IMG/VR virus record: IMGVR_UViG_3300048694_000058
Location: 1 to 22,516 of that record
DNA length: 22,516 nucleotides
Strand: one strand, 5' to 3'
Source: a virus
Shown: piece by piece, positions 10,300 through 17,472 of the stretch
Layout of the letters: each line of letters starts with the position of its first letter
How positions within the stretch are numbered: the first letter of the stretch is position 1
Position numbers and translations under genes: made by a program
Notes under the pieces: model-generated
Seen by the model: the letters and a program-made list of their open reading frames with translations, nothing else
The model's database searches: none
What the model was told of the DNA's origin: nothing

Positions 10300-10677
10300 T
10301 TATACTACAGAAAGTGTTTGATTATTTTTGTTAAAGTTTAACGAAATAAGTTCCGTTTGATTTGTAGGAACGTACGATAGTGTTAGCTGTACTAGGAATC
10401 CAGTATCTTGCTGTGTTACTGCAATCTGCCCCACACGTAAACGTGGGTCATAGCTAACAATTTTTGTAATGTCTTGTGTAATAATTTCTTGTGTTGCTTC
10501 GTCTAATGGCTCAAATAACATCTCCCAGATAATTGTGCCAAACGTAGGTTGCATTAGCTTTTGTCCTTTTTTAAGACTAAAGTAATTAAGTAAATCTTGT
10601 TTAGCCAGTTCATAGTCCGTCAAAGTATATTTCTTTGAACTTGTTCTTGTACTGAATCCGCGATATATAATAGCCAT
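10300..10677 (-). CDS. gp25: Baseplate wedge protein gp25
   Basis: A 125-residue member of the GPW/gp25 family (T4 gp25 is 132 residues). Its product sits in the wedge core, beside the hub, and is linked to sheath initiation. Visible family features are the N-terminal RGFSTRTSSKKYTLTDYELAKQ, the LLNYFSLKKGQKLMQPTFGT segment with the family's G-x-x-x-x-x-P-x-F/Y-G pattern, IIWEMLFEPLD, and an ITQDITKIVSYDPRL helix-turn leading into a beta-rich C-terminus. It is flanked by the lysozyme-like gene (8 bases upstream) and gp6 (about 50 bases downstream), in line with T4-like baseplate clusters. No Shine-Dalgarno sequence is visible before the ATG; a late-promoter element abuts it. The family call is secure. 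Confidence 0.95.
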   Translation of the reverse strand: MAIIYRGFSTRTSSKKYTLTDYELAKQDLLNYFSLKKGQKLMQPTFGTIIWEMLFEPLDEATQEIITQDITKIVSYDPRLRVGQIAVTQQDTGFLVQLTLSYVPTNQTELISLNFNKNNQTLSVV

Positions 10678-10680
10678 AAT

Positions 10681-10690
10681 AGTATTTATT
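10681..10690 (-). promoter_or_regulatory. Possible late promoter overlapping the upstream stop, before gp25
   Basis: Minus-strand AATAAATACT contains the TAA stop of the preceding gene (10686-10688). With T4 spacing, +1 would fall at 10677, the A of the gp25 ATG, so the transcript would be leaderless. The match is as good as the other two elements, but the stop codon supplies part of it, so confidence is lower. Confidence 0.45.
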
Positions 10691-11318
10691 GACTTAAAAT
10701 TGTGATAGCGTACCGGCCGCTATTGTAAGAGTTCGCACCATTTCCTATCCCTTGATAACGCCAACTATATGCACCTACTGCACCTAATGTCCAACCAACA
10801 TAAATCATGCCTGCAACAACATCGTCAGTATCTGCGTCTTGTATGCTACCATTTGCCACTAATGCATTGTATAAATCGTAAACAACTTGATATGCTAAGT
10901 GTTCTTGACTAACAGTATTAGACAAAAATCCTTGTAAACTAGTAATATTGTAGTTATAAGATGCGTAAGAGTTAGAAGTTTTGATAGTAACTGACTGCCA
11001 ACAATTAGTGTAGTTTACACAATCTGTTCCATAGTGCTGGTTAGATCCTGTAGCTAACAATCCATAGTTTTCTAATGTTTGTGTAGAAAATTGATAGCGA
11101 CCTAGTTTATTATCTGCACCAACTAATGTATAGTCCCAACCACTTTTATCGTAAGCAACCTGAGCTAATAAATTTTGTACTTCTGCAGAAGTTAATCTGT
11201 ATATGTTAGCATCAGCAGGCAAACTAGGCGGAGCATCCACACGGCCAAGCCAGCTTGGCGGTAAAGGATTTTGAATTCCTTGTACGCTTGCGTGTTGTGG
11301 TCCAATATTTTGTAACAT
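10686..11318 (-). CDS. Putative lysozyme/transglycosylase-fold baseplate protein, catalytic Glu apparently absent
   Basis: A 210-residue protein. After a Pro-rich N-terminus, residues 50-88 read like the start of a lysozyme-superfamily domain: a short helix, then SGWDY (59-63), then KLGRYQFS (71-78) and a TLENYGLL helix. This parallels the ESGG-x-Y...G-x-YQFS pattern of phage cell-wall hydrolases. At the place of the usual catalytic Glu it has Lys58, with Asp57 beside it. The C-terminal half has helices SQEHLAYQVVYDLYNALV (137-154) and a Trp-rich GWTLGAVGAYSWRYQG. It lies directly after the gp5-like spike gene with a one-base TAATG overlap, and that spike lacks its own lysozyme domain. I infer a separate baseplate muralytic protein or a non-catalytic structural remnant. 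The gene is real; the enzymatic role is unproven. Confidence 0.6.
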   Translation of the reverse strand: MLQNIGPQHASVQGIQNPLPPSWLGRVDAPPSLPADANIYRLTSAEVQNLLAQVAYDKSGWDYTLVGADNKLGRYQFSTQTLENYGLLATGSNQHYGTDCVNYTNCWQSVTIKTSNSYASYNYNITSLQGFLSNTVSQEHLAYQVVYDLYNALVANGSIQDADTDDVVAGMIYVGWTLGAVGAYSWRYQGIGNGANSYNSGRYAITILSQ

Positions 11319-12919
11319 TATAATGCGTCCGCCACTGCGTTATATCCGCCATTACCTGCAACCATTTGTGCAACACCTGCGGCTAATTGTATTTTACCAT
11401 TGCCTGCGGCACTACGGTCCCATGGTTCATGTGCTGGAGCTACAGAACAACTAGTCATAATCTTCGACACGCCCGATGCCCATGATTGTCCTAGTAGTCC
11501 GGTGTCTGGTAACATATTTGGTATGGGCGGAATAGCGGGAACTATCTTAGGTAATCCACTTAGTGGGCTTGCACAGTTTAATGCTAATCCAGATCCATCA
11601 ATTGATACAACTCCGCTGGCTCCCATTTTTAATATACCCACTGCACTAACTGTTGTGCCTGCTCCACCAGCAAGTGATAATAATGCTCCTGCTGATACAC
11701 TAACTGCACCAAGCGCACTAACAGATACTAATCCGTTGGCTTTTACTGTTGTTGCCAATATAGAACTAGTAGTCAGTGTACCGACAGAGTTAATACTAAT
11801 ACTTGGAATAATACCTGCGGCAGCCGCAACGTTTACTCCATTTGGTCCGGCTACGCTGTTTACATTTGGTAATGCATCTATTTTAATATGTGGGGCGCAC
11901 ATCGTAATAGCCGAATCAGAGTGCATGTTAATTGCACCAGCACTACGTAAATTAAATCCGCCGCCAGCAAATACGTTGATTGCGCCACTTGCGCTAAATT
12001 CTAACCATTGGCTACCCGAAGCACTAGCAATGTATAATATATCTTCGGTGTCATTCATTAAAATTTGATGTCCACCGGTTGTTCGTAAGCGCATCAATTG
12101 ATCTGAGCCATCTGCGGCACCATCGTCCATAACAAAACTGTGGCCGCCGGCACGATAAAATACAACATCTGCGTTGCCTGAAACTTGATCACTTGGTGTG
12201 CCTTTACGTCCAGGGGTGCTTATACCGTATACATTACTTGGGGCTTCACGCATACTGCTAGAACTAATTGCGCCACGCACAGGATCTTTATCAAGGCCTT
12301 GTTTAACATAACTCATTGTAGCGCCAGGTTGTGCATACCTTGGTGTGTTCACCAATCCATCAGATGCAAATGCTGTTGAGTCAGAAATATTATATTCGCC
12401 AACTGGCACAACAGAGTCACTACTTAACGATCCGTCAACTGCATCTACACCAGTTGGTTTTGTATTACTTGCGCCACCGATGTTGCGCCCATTACCAGGA
12501 ACCATATGATGATTTGGACTATCGTACACACACGCAAACCAATATCCTCGTTGTAAATCTCCGGCAACAAACATAACTAATACTTTATTACCAACGTCTG
12601 GCGGTACACACCAGAATCCATAGCTTTGTCCACTAGTAAATGACCCATCGGGGTTGTTGCCTTGGTCTGACCCAAACGTAGTGCCGTAGAAAGGACTTGC
12701 ATAACTTACAACAATACCATTAGATTTGCTACCAGCGTACGGATTTGGTTCTGATCCAGTTAACTCAGGAATAGATACCAGTAACTGGCCCATACGACTA
12801 CCTTCTACGTGACCTTGTACTATAGCTTCATACGGTCCTGAGTCTACACTGGTTCCAGTTCGTTTAGAATCGGCTTTTGCGTTTTTACCGGGGCCGCGTT
12901 GTTGTTGTTCGGTTGCCAT
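11318..12919 (-). CDS. gp5: Baseplate hub spike, gp5-like, without internal lysozyme domain
   Basis: A 533-residue protein. After a charged N-terminus, residues about 30-150 look like the OB-fold of gp5 and VgrG proteins: YEAIVQGHVEGSRMGQLLVSIPEL, then SYGFWCVPPDVGNKVLVMFV and GYWFACVYD. The middle holds FVMDDG, MRLRTTGGHQILMND and ASGSQWLEFSASGAINVF. From about 310 onward short alternating repeats rich in G, S, A and V (INMHSDSAITM, VSVSALGAVSVSAGALLSL) suggest the trimeric beta-helix needle. In T4 gp5 a lysozyme domain sits between these two parts; here none is visible. A small lysozyme-like gene follows at once. The gene before it is a gp27/gpD-like hub candidate, the expected partner of gp5. 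AGGA lies 10 bases before the ATG. Its likely role is the membrane-piercing tip of the tail tube. Confidence 0.85.
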   Translation of the reverse strand: MATEQQQRGPGKNAKADSKRTGTSVDSGPYEAIVQGHVEGSRMGQLLVSIPELTGSEPNPYAGSKSNGIVVSYASPFYGTTFGSDQGNNPDGSFTSGQSYGFWCVPPDVGNKVLVMFVAGDLQRGYWFACVYDSPNHHMVPGNGRNIGGASNTKPTGVDAVDGSLSSDSVVPVGEYNISDSTAFASDGLVNTPRYAQPGATMSYVKQGLDKDPVRGAISSSSMREAPSNVYGISTPGRKGTPSDQVSGNADVVFYRAGGHSFVMDDGAADGSDQLMRLRTTGGHQILMNDTEDILYIASASGSQWLEFSASGAINVFAGGGFNLRSAGAINMHSDSAITMCAPHIKIDALPNVNSVAGPNGVNVAAAAGIIPSISINSVGTLTTSSILATTVKANGLVSVSALGAVSVSAGALLSLAGGAGTTVSAVGILKMGASGVVSIDGSGLALNCASPLSGLPKIVPAIPPIPNMLPDTGLLGQSWASGVSKIMTSCSVAPAHEPWDRSAAGNGKIQLAAGVAQMVAGNGGYNAVADAL

Positions 12920-12931
12920 TTATTGATATTC

Positions 12932-15088
12932 CTATTGTCTTGCTTGAACGCCGTTAGGTACTGCATTAGTATTCAACACCGGTGTTGCTGGTAGTATTGT
13001 AATTGGTGCAACAGGGGTATTTAAAATAGTAGCACCCGATGTTTGTGCTACAGTAGACGGTGTCGAAGTATTTGAAGATGTTGATGTTCCGTTTGTTGTA
13101 TTACTTTCTCGCTGATTTGCCTGCGAAGTAGTTGTAGAACCAGTAGTTGACACAGGTGTTTGATTTACTAGTTCTTGATTAAAATATCTAGATAAACTTA
13201 ATTCTTGTTTAAACTGCCCTTTGTCAAACACGCTTTTAATAGTAAGTACATTATATTGTCCAGAGAAGATAGAAGAAGCTGTACCGTTTCTAGTCATCGG
13301 TGGATAAACCAATCCATCATTTAAATAGTCAGTATCAATATCAAGCGGTGTGTTAATTTGTAGTCCGATTACTAACTGTCCTGCGTCCATTCGGAGGTGC
13401 CCATATTTCAGCGCAAAATCATAGTTATTCATGGTGTCCCACCCATTGTAGTTTGAATCTGCTACTGTTGGGTCTGGGGTATATAACCAGTTGTCTTGTT
13501 TTAATAACGTAGGATCGCCGACTATTTCAATTTTTGCTGTTAATAAGTCGGTTCCTTGCGCCGCTCTCTTAGCTTCCAATACGTCGGCTGCAATGATAGC
13601 GTCTGACTGACCACGCAGGCCATTTGATACACTAGCATCATTAAGTATTGAATGTATTCTAACCGGCGACAATATTGGAGTATTTTTTAACTGTGGTAAT
13701 ACTGAGTTCATTAACGCACTTGGGGTAAGCCCAAACCCGCTTGATGCTGTAGAGATTGCTTGATTTTGATTTGCAGAATCTGAAGTTACTTGACTTGCAT
13801 TTATAGCATTACTATCGACAATAACTGATGTATAGAATCTACAATTAAAATCTATATCAAGTTTCATAACGTCCAGATTTTCACCGGTGTATAGATAGTC
13901 ATACAGTTTAATAGTAAACGGTCTTGTATCTGCTAGTTGCCCAGTATCCATTGGATGCGGACCGCCCCAGGTTGGATATTGATGTATATTAACTCCGTAT
14001 GCATAAGCCTGTTTATTACGTATAATATCTTGGCTATCTGCGCCTGTAACTTCAGCACCGTTGCCGGCTAGTCCCCCAGGAGTTGCTACGTATGTTATTT
14101 TATAGGTATTAAGTATGTTTGCTAGATTATTGTTTATAGCATCGGGACTAGGTGGGCCAAGAGCAAGTTGATCAGTTACCCAAAAAGTACATTGTGCAAA
14201 TGCTTTATGTATTATAGAAAATAGGTCCTGATCTTTTGTAAAGTTAAATGGCACTTTAGTTAAATCTGTGTCTGTGGCATTAGGATTAGTTCCGCTCAAT
14301 GGTATTGTGTCTGGGCGAATTAATTTAGATGAACCAATGTCCGGATCTATGTTAAACTGCAATGTATCTGCTAATTGTCTATGACCAAGTTGGACTTCAT
14401 CGAGGTACCACTGATTATACTGATCTGCTACTCCGTCTAGCAGTTCCTTTACAGTACCGGCAGTTACTTGCATAGCTTTAGGTAGTTTACAGTTTGTGGA
14501 CATTGACACTTCAAAGTTTGACGGGGTTGCTGTACATGAATATTTTGTGCCAGCATTAGAGACCTTCATCTTCATAGTTGCAAGTCTAATTGGAAAACGC
14601 TTTCTAAATAAACCAGTCTGATTATTTGTAATCATTGCGCCAGTATCGTCGTACCCGCGAAAATCAATTTGTAATAAAAGATTTTGTTCTAAGTAGTTTC
14701 CTATACCTTGAGAGACAGCATAGTTAACTAATGATGTTACTAATGTTGACCCATATGGTTCTGTAATGTCAAACCTGCAATTAATTTGATCACTATCGCC
14801 AGCGGTTGTAGTCGGTTGAATATGTGTAGTTAGTTCAACATTAGAAAGATAATAGTTTAACCCAGCGGTAGTTGGCAATCTACGATCTGGGTATAATCCA
14901 GAATCTTCGGCAATTACATAACTGTTAGGAAACTCTAAAGCAAGTGCTTGGTCAACATCAGTTGTATTAGCCAATGCCGTATAATCAGTAATATCCAACC
15001 ACCACAAACTTAATGCATACGAGTATGATGCATAATTATGTAAAGGGTTCGGTACTGGTATATTTGGTAAAGGTTGTTTTACTGACAT
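12932..15088 (-). CDS. Putative baseplate hub protein (gp27/gpD-like position)
   Basis: A 718-residue protein. It opens with NPLHNYASYSYALSLWWLDI (residues about 14-33), a start I recall from hub-like structural proteins of T4-like marine phages. The region to about 250 is beta-rich (LTTHIQPTTTAGDSDQINC, RFDITEPYGSTLV, LLLQIDFRGYDDTG), followed by a domain around TVKELLDGVADQYNQWYLDE and KDQDLFSIIHKAFAQCTFWV. A second beta-rich part near 500-620 includes GLQINTPLDIDTDYLNDGL and FSGQYNVLTIKSVFDKGQFKQELSLSR, resembling the late part of gpD/gp27-type proteins, where the motif G-x-Y-x-V-x-x-I-x-H/S-x-F is typical. The last 80 residues are Ser/Thr/Asn-rich and probably disordered. It lies between gp53-like and gp5-like genes. 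No Shine-Dalgarno sequence is seen; the stop of the gp53-like gene is 6 bases upstream, suggesting coupled translation. Hub identity is an inference from position and pattern. Confidence 0.65.
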   Translation of the reverse strand: MSVKQPLPNIPVPNPLHNYASYSYALSLWWLDITDYTALANTTDVDQALALEFPNSYVIAEDSGLYPDRRLPTTAGLNYYLSNVELTTHIQPTTTAGDSDQINCRFDITEPYGSTLVTSLVNYAVSQGIGNYLEQNLLLQIDFRGYDDTGAMITNNQTGLFRKRFPIRLATMKMKVSNAGTKYSCTATPSNFEVSMSTNCKLPKAMQVTAGTVKELLDGVADQYNQWYLDEVQLGHRQLADTLQFNIDPDIGSSKLIRPDTIPLSGTNPNATDTDLTKVPFNFTKDQDLFSIIHKAFAQCTFWVTDQLALGPPSPDAINNNLANILNTYKITYVATPGGLAGNGAEVTGADSQDIIRNKQAYAYGVNIHQYPTWGGPHPMDTGQLADTRPFTIKLYDYLYTGENLDVMKLDIDFNCRFYTSVIVDSNAINASQVTSDSANQNQAISTASSGFGLTPSALMNSVLPQLKNTPILSPVRIHSILNDASVSNGLRGQSDAIIAADVLEAKRAAQGTDLLTAKIEIVGDPTLLKQDNWLYTPDPTVADSNYNGWDTMNNYDFALKYGHLRMDAGQLVIGLQINTPLDIDTDYLNDGLVYPPMTRNGTASSIFSGQYNVLTIKSVFDKGQFKQELSLSRYFNQELVNQTPVSTTGSTTTSQANQRESNTTNGTSTSSNTSTPSTVAQTSGATILNTPVAPITILPATPVLNTNAVPNGVQARQ

Positions 15089-15094
15089 ACTTGA

Positions 15095-15397
15095 TTATAG
15101 CCCAATTGCTTTATACACTATCGCTGGAGTGGGAACATATATAATAGTCCCGGTTACAAAGCTCAACAATGGATCTAATAAAATATCTGGGTTACGGACT
15201 GAGAATACCCACCATAGATCGCTATTTTTATACATATCGTATGCTAACAAGTCTGGGCGCAGATTATATGCGCTATCGATTTGATAAAGAGCATCGGTGG
15301 TATCTGGCTGTATAGTTTTTCCTGCCCATACGTCAAGGAATGGTCCCCAAGTTTGTGTTCCATAGTACGGACTTGATTTGCTATATGTTGCAGTCAT
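15095..15397 (-). CDS. gp53: Baseplate wedge protein gp53-like
   Basis: A 100-residue protein. The core YNLRPDLLAYDMYKNSDLWWVFSVRNPDILLDPLLSF with the ending GTIIYVP is the pattern of gp53-like and LysM/gpX-like tail proteins: a short domain in which a molecule that 'walks' down from a helix to N-x-D-L-W-W is followed by a P/L-x-D-P turn and a final strand I-x-[VL]-P. It is small compared with T4 gp53 (about 196 residues), so only the LysM-like core seems to be kept. It starts in a TAATG overlap with the upstream gene's stop. In T4 gp53 closes the wedge ring next to gp6 and gp25, which are encoded in this same operon. The alternative is a generic tail LysM protein; I favour gp53 from the context. 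Confidence 0.75.
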   Translation of the reverse strand: MTATYSKSSPYYGTQTWGPFLDVWAGKTIQPDTTDALYQIDSAYNLRPDLLAYDMYKNSDLWWVFSVRNPDILLDPLLSFVTGTIIYVPTPAIVYKAIGL

Positions 15398-16407
15398 TAT
15401 AGGAAGCCTCCGTTTTGTGAACCTTTAGTATTAGTTGCACCTTTATTAGCATATTGTGGTTGTTGTGTTGCACCAAATGCAGATGCTGGCATACCTGCGC
15501 CAGCGTTGTTAACTAATGCGCCGGCGGCAAAATCAGATAAACTAAATCCTTGGCTTTGTGCATAACGACTGTAGACTGGTTGTAGACTTAATGTTATTGT
15601 GCTAGTTGTTGGCATGCGTGTACTATTTAATCTGTAGTTTTGGAACTGAGGATTATATCCTGTGTTTGTTGCCGCAGGTTCCGGAATGTCCATATAATCA
15701 CAATCACTAGGCATGGTGTGGGCAAAACTTGTAACTACACAAGGAACGTTAGGCAAGTAATATTGTCCATAACCATTTAAGTAAACTATAGGAGGCGGGT
15801 TGCCTGCTAATGGATCAGCACCAAAGAACATTTTTGTACACGCTCTAAAGAAATATACAGCGGCCAATAAGTACTGACCATCATTTACGTTTTGTACTGT
15901 AAAATCTGCATTGATTGTGATTGCGGCAACTTCTGAATTATTGTATGCGTATTGTTTATAGTTATTGTGTGTTAACTCTGTTGGTGTATAGTTGGCATTA
16001 TGTGTAACAGCAACTTGCGGAGTATAAGGGAAAACTACACCAACACGTTGTGATCCACTACGACCAAATAAATTACTAACCTGTCCTTGTATTGCACTTG
16101 TGCCTCCGCCAGTTTCTCTAACTAATGGACTTAATAACGTATTGTTTGGGTCATTGTAAAAATAGTTACTACCCGGGGCTAGACTAACACGGACACGCCA
16201 ATCATTTGATGCGTTTGGATATATAACCACAGGGCTAGGTCCAGTAGTTTTATTACTGTACTGGAACATGTCTGCTACATTCTGACGTGTGCTTGCAGAA
16301 CTCATGCCAACAGATCCTAACAAGCTAGATGTTATAGCCGAGCTTATTTGAGAGCCTGCGCTTCCAGTTGGTCCATTTGGTAGTACTGCATTTGGTAAGA
16401 TTGCCAT
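15397..16407 (-). CDS. Putative tail-tube initiator/baseplate cap protein (gp48/gp54-like)
   Basis: The first gene of the late operon, 336 residues. The N-terminal 60 residues are Ser/Ala/Gly-rich and probably flexible. The core has WRVRVSLAPGSNYFY (about 69-83), VGVVFPYTPQVAVTHNANYT, then AAITINADFTVQNVNDGQYLLAAVYFFRACTKMFFG, then PCVVTSFAHTMPSDCDYMD, then TSTITLSLQPVYSR near 270-283. The last two blocks resemble the C-terminal strands of T4 gp48 (a P-C-x-I-x-S-[IF] block, then S-T-[FI]-T-L strand), and the body is of the tube-like beta type. This is my recollection of the fold pattern, not an alignment. The final 45 residues are Gly/Ala/Gln/Asn-rich. AGGA sits 8 bases before the ATG and a late promoter lies 21 bases upstream. 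It overlaps the gp53-like start by TAATG. A tube cap or initiator role is probable; assignment to gp48 versus gp54 is open. Confidence 0.6.
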   Translation of the reverse strand: MAILPNAVLPNGPTGSAGSQISSAITSSLLGSVGMSSASTRQNVADMFQYSNKTTGPSPVVIYPNASNDWRVRVSLAPGSNYFYNDPNNTLLSPLVRETGGGTSAIQGQVSNLFGRSGSQRVGVVFPYTPQVAVTHNANYTPTELTHNNYKQYAYNNSEVAAITINADFTVQNVNDGQYLLAAVYFFRACTKMFFGADPLAGNPPPIVYLNGYGQYYLPNVPCVVTSFAHTMPSDCDYMDIPEPAATNTGYNPQFQNYRLNSTRMPTTSTITLSLQPVYSRYAQSQGFSLSDFAAGALVNNAGAGMPASAFGATQQPQYANKGATNTKGSQNGGFL

Positions 16408-16425
16408 TATGTTAATCCTGTTTAC

Positions 16426-16436
16426 AGTATTTATTA
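16426..16436 (-). promoter_or_regulatory. T4-type late promoter for the baseplate operon
   Basis: Minus-strand TAATAAATACT contains AATAAATA, one mismatch from the T4 late octamer. T4 spacing predicts +1 near 16422 and a 15-base leader with AGGA before ATG 16407, the same geometry as the gp6 element. Confidence 0.75.
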
Positions 16437-16478
16437 CCTGCCATAAACGGCTAATATAATGTTTATTTTTAAAATAGG

Positions 16479-16508
16479 TTGACCACTTGATATTAAATAT
16501 GTTAGTAT
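16479..16508 (+). promoter_or_regulatory. sigma70-like early promoter for gp55
   Basis: TTGACC (16479-16484), an 18-base spacer, then TAGTAT (16503-16508) preceded by TG at 16500-16501 in the extended -10 arrangement. Predicted +1 near 16515 leaves about 19 bases of leader with AAGGA at 16521-16525. Confidence 0.6.
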
Positions 16509-16533
16509 GTGCTAACTTTTAAGGAACCAAAGG

Positions 16534-17424
16534 ATGGCCCGCAACAATTATCTAAATAATAAAGATATTCTCAAAGAAATTCACAAAAGCAAAACAACTT
16601 ACTGCTGTTTTACAAATCCCGAAGATAGTGCATATGACATGATTCTTCCGGATGTTTCAAAAATAAACAAAAAGAACATATTACAAGCTCGCAAAGATCG
16701 AGCTGAACGACTAGCTAAACTAGCATTAGAGCAAGCTAATCTAGATGGCACAAAGCACAAGCTAGACGAATTTGAAATTAAACTTAAAGACGTTAAAGAT
16801 ACCGATGTGGTGTTCCGTGTTATGACATGGGAACATATTCCAGTAGACGACGTTAAATCACGCAAGGCCGCAATGAAGGCTTTAGAAGAAGATGGTGGCA
16901 CTCCACATTCTGAATACGACGATGATGAACTAGACATTGCCGGTAATACCAAATATGTTAAATGTAACTTTCCGCCGTTCTTTCATTACAAAGTAGACGA
17001 AGAAGGTACACCTATTGTAGTAGGCAAGAGCCACTGGAAGGGCACACTTAAAAAAGGCGAGTTCAGCCGTGAGCACGGTAAGATGACTCCTAAGTTAGCA
17101 CACATGTTTATTAAGTTATGCGAACGTTATGCTACACGTTCTAACTGGCGCGGTTATACATATAACGACGAAATGCGCTCACAAGCATTACTACAGTTAA
17201 GTCAGATTGGTTTACAGTTTGACGAGTTCAAGTCACAAAATCCATTCGCATACTACACAGCCGCTATTACTAACTCATTTACTCGTGTTCTAAATATTGA
17301 AAAGCGTAATCAAAACTTACGTGATGATATCTTAGAAATGAATAACTTAACTCCATCTTACACACGCCAGGGTGCTAAAATTAGTACTACATCTGGTGGA
17401 TCAGATGGCGGTTATGATGATTGA
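16534..17424 (+). CDS. gp55: Late-transcription sigma factor, gp55-like
   Basis: A 296-residue protein. The C-terminal half has the gp55 pattern: LAHMFIKLCERYATRSNWRG, then YNDEMRSQALLQLSQIGLQFD, FKSQNPFAYYTAAITNSF, and the basic helix RVLNIEKRNQNLRDD (about 184-265). In T4 this small sigma replaces sigma70 on the host polymerase and recognises TATAAATA when tethered to the sliding clamp gp45. The N-terminal part (YLNNKDILKEIHKSK, residues 6-20) is seen in relatives I recall from marine phages; residues 50-180 are a charged extension absent from the 185-residue T4 protein. The last 20 residues are Ser/Gly/Asp-rich (GGSDGGYDD) with no hydrophobic clamp-binding cluster that I can see. AAGGA lies 8 bases before the ATG. 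Its likely targets are the ATAAATACT elements in this same window. Only the start codon choice and clamp contact are uncertain. Confidence 0.85.
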   Translation: MARNNYLNNKDILKEIHKSKTTYCCFTNPEDSAYDMILPDVSKINKKNILQARKDRAERLAKLALEQANLDGTKHKLDEFEIKLKDVKDTDVVFRVMTWEHIPVDDVKSRKAAMKALEEDGGTPHSEYDDDELDIAGNTKYVKCNFPPFFHYKVDEEGTPIVVGKSHWKGTLKKGEFSREHGKMTPKLAHMFIKLCERYATRSNWRGYTYNDEMRSQALLQLSQIGLQFDEFKSQNPFAYYTAAITNSFTRVLNIEKRNQNLRDDILEMNNLTPSYTRQGAKISTTSGGSDGGYDD

Positions 17425-17436
17425 TTAAATTCATCA

Positions 17437-17465
17437 TTGATCTTTACCATTTATTAGTCTATACT
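17437..17465 (+). promoter_or_regulatory. sigma70-like promoter for gp47 and the radical SAM genes
   Basis: TTGATC (17437-17442), a 17-base spacer, then TATACT (17460-17465). The usual +1 distance lands on 17472, one base before the ATG of gp47. No Shine-Dalgarno sequence is visible, so the transcript would be almost leaderless. Confidence 0.6.
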
Positions 17466-17472
17466 CTAAGTT

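Larger units (their letters stand above)
16408..16533. promoter_or_regulatory. Divergent intergenic region between late and early operons
   Basis: A 126-base AT-rich region and the only point in the window where coding direction changes. It holds the leftward late promoter at 16426-16436 and the rightward sigma70-like promoter at 16479-16508, followed by AAGGA before gp55. A perfect TATAAT at 16455-16460 (plus strand) lacks a convincing -35. Confidence 0.75.

Noticed and set aside
11400-12068. Plus-strand open frame of 222 codons opposite the gp5-like gene
   Set aside because: It lies wholly antisense to the needle repeats of a clear gene; its composition mirrors the Ala/Gly/Ser/Val codons of the real frame, and no ribosome site or recognisable motif is present.
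16455-16460. Perfect TATAAT as a second promoter for gp55
   Set aside because: No convincing -35 is found 16-18 bases upstream, and the promoter further on has better overall support.
16599-16952. Minus-strand open frame of 117 codons opposite gp55
   Set aside because: Ser-rich translation is the mirror of the Asp/Glu/Lys-rich gp55 extension; there is no ribosome site and it runs against the operon direction.
17414-17437. Stem-loop ATGATGA / TCATCAT around the gp55 stop, as a terminator
   Set aside because: The stem has 7 AT-rich pairs with a 10-base loop and no U-run follows; it is more likely incidental to the stop codon region and overlaps a promoter -35.
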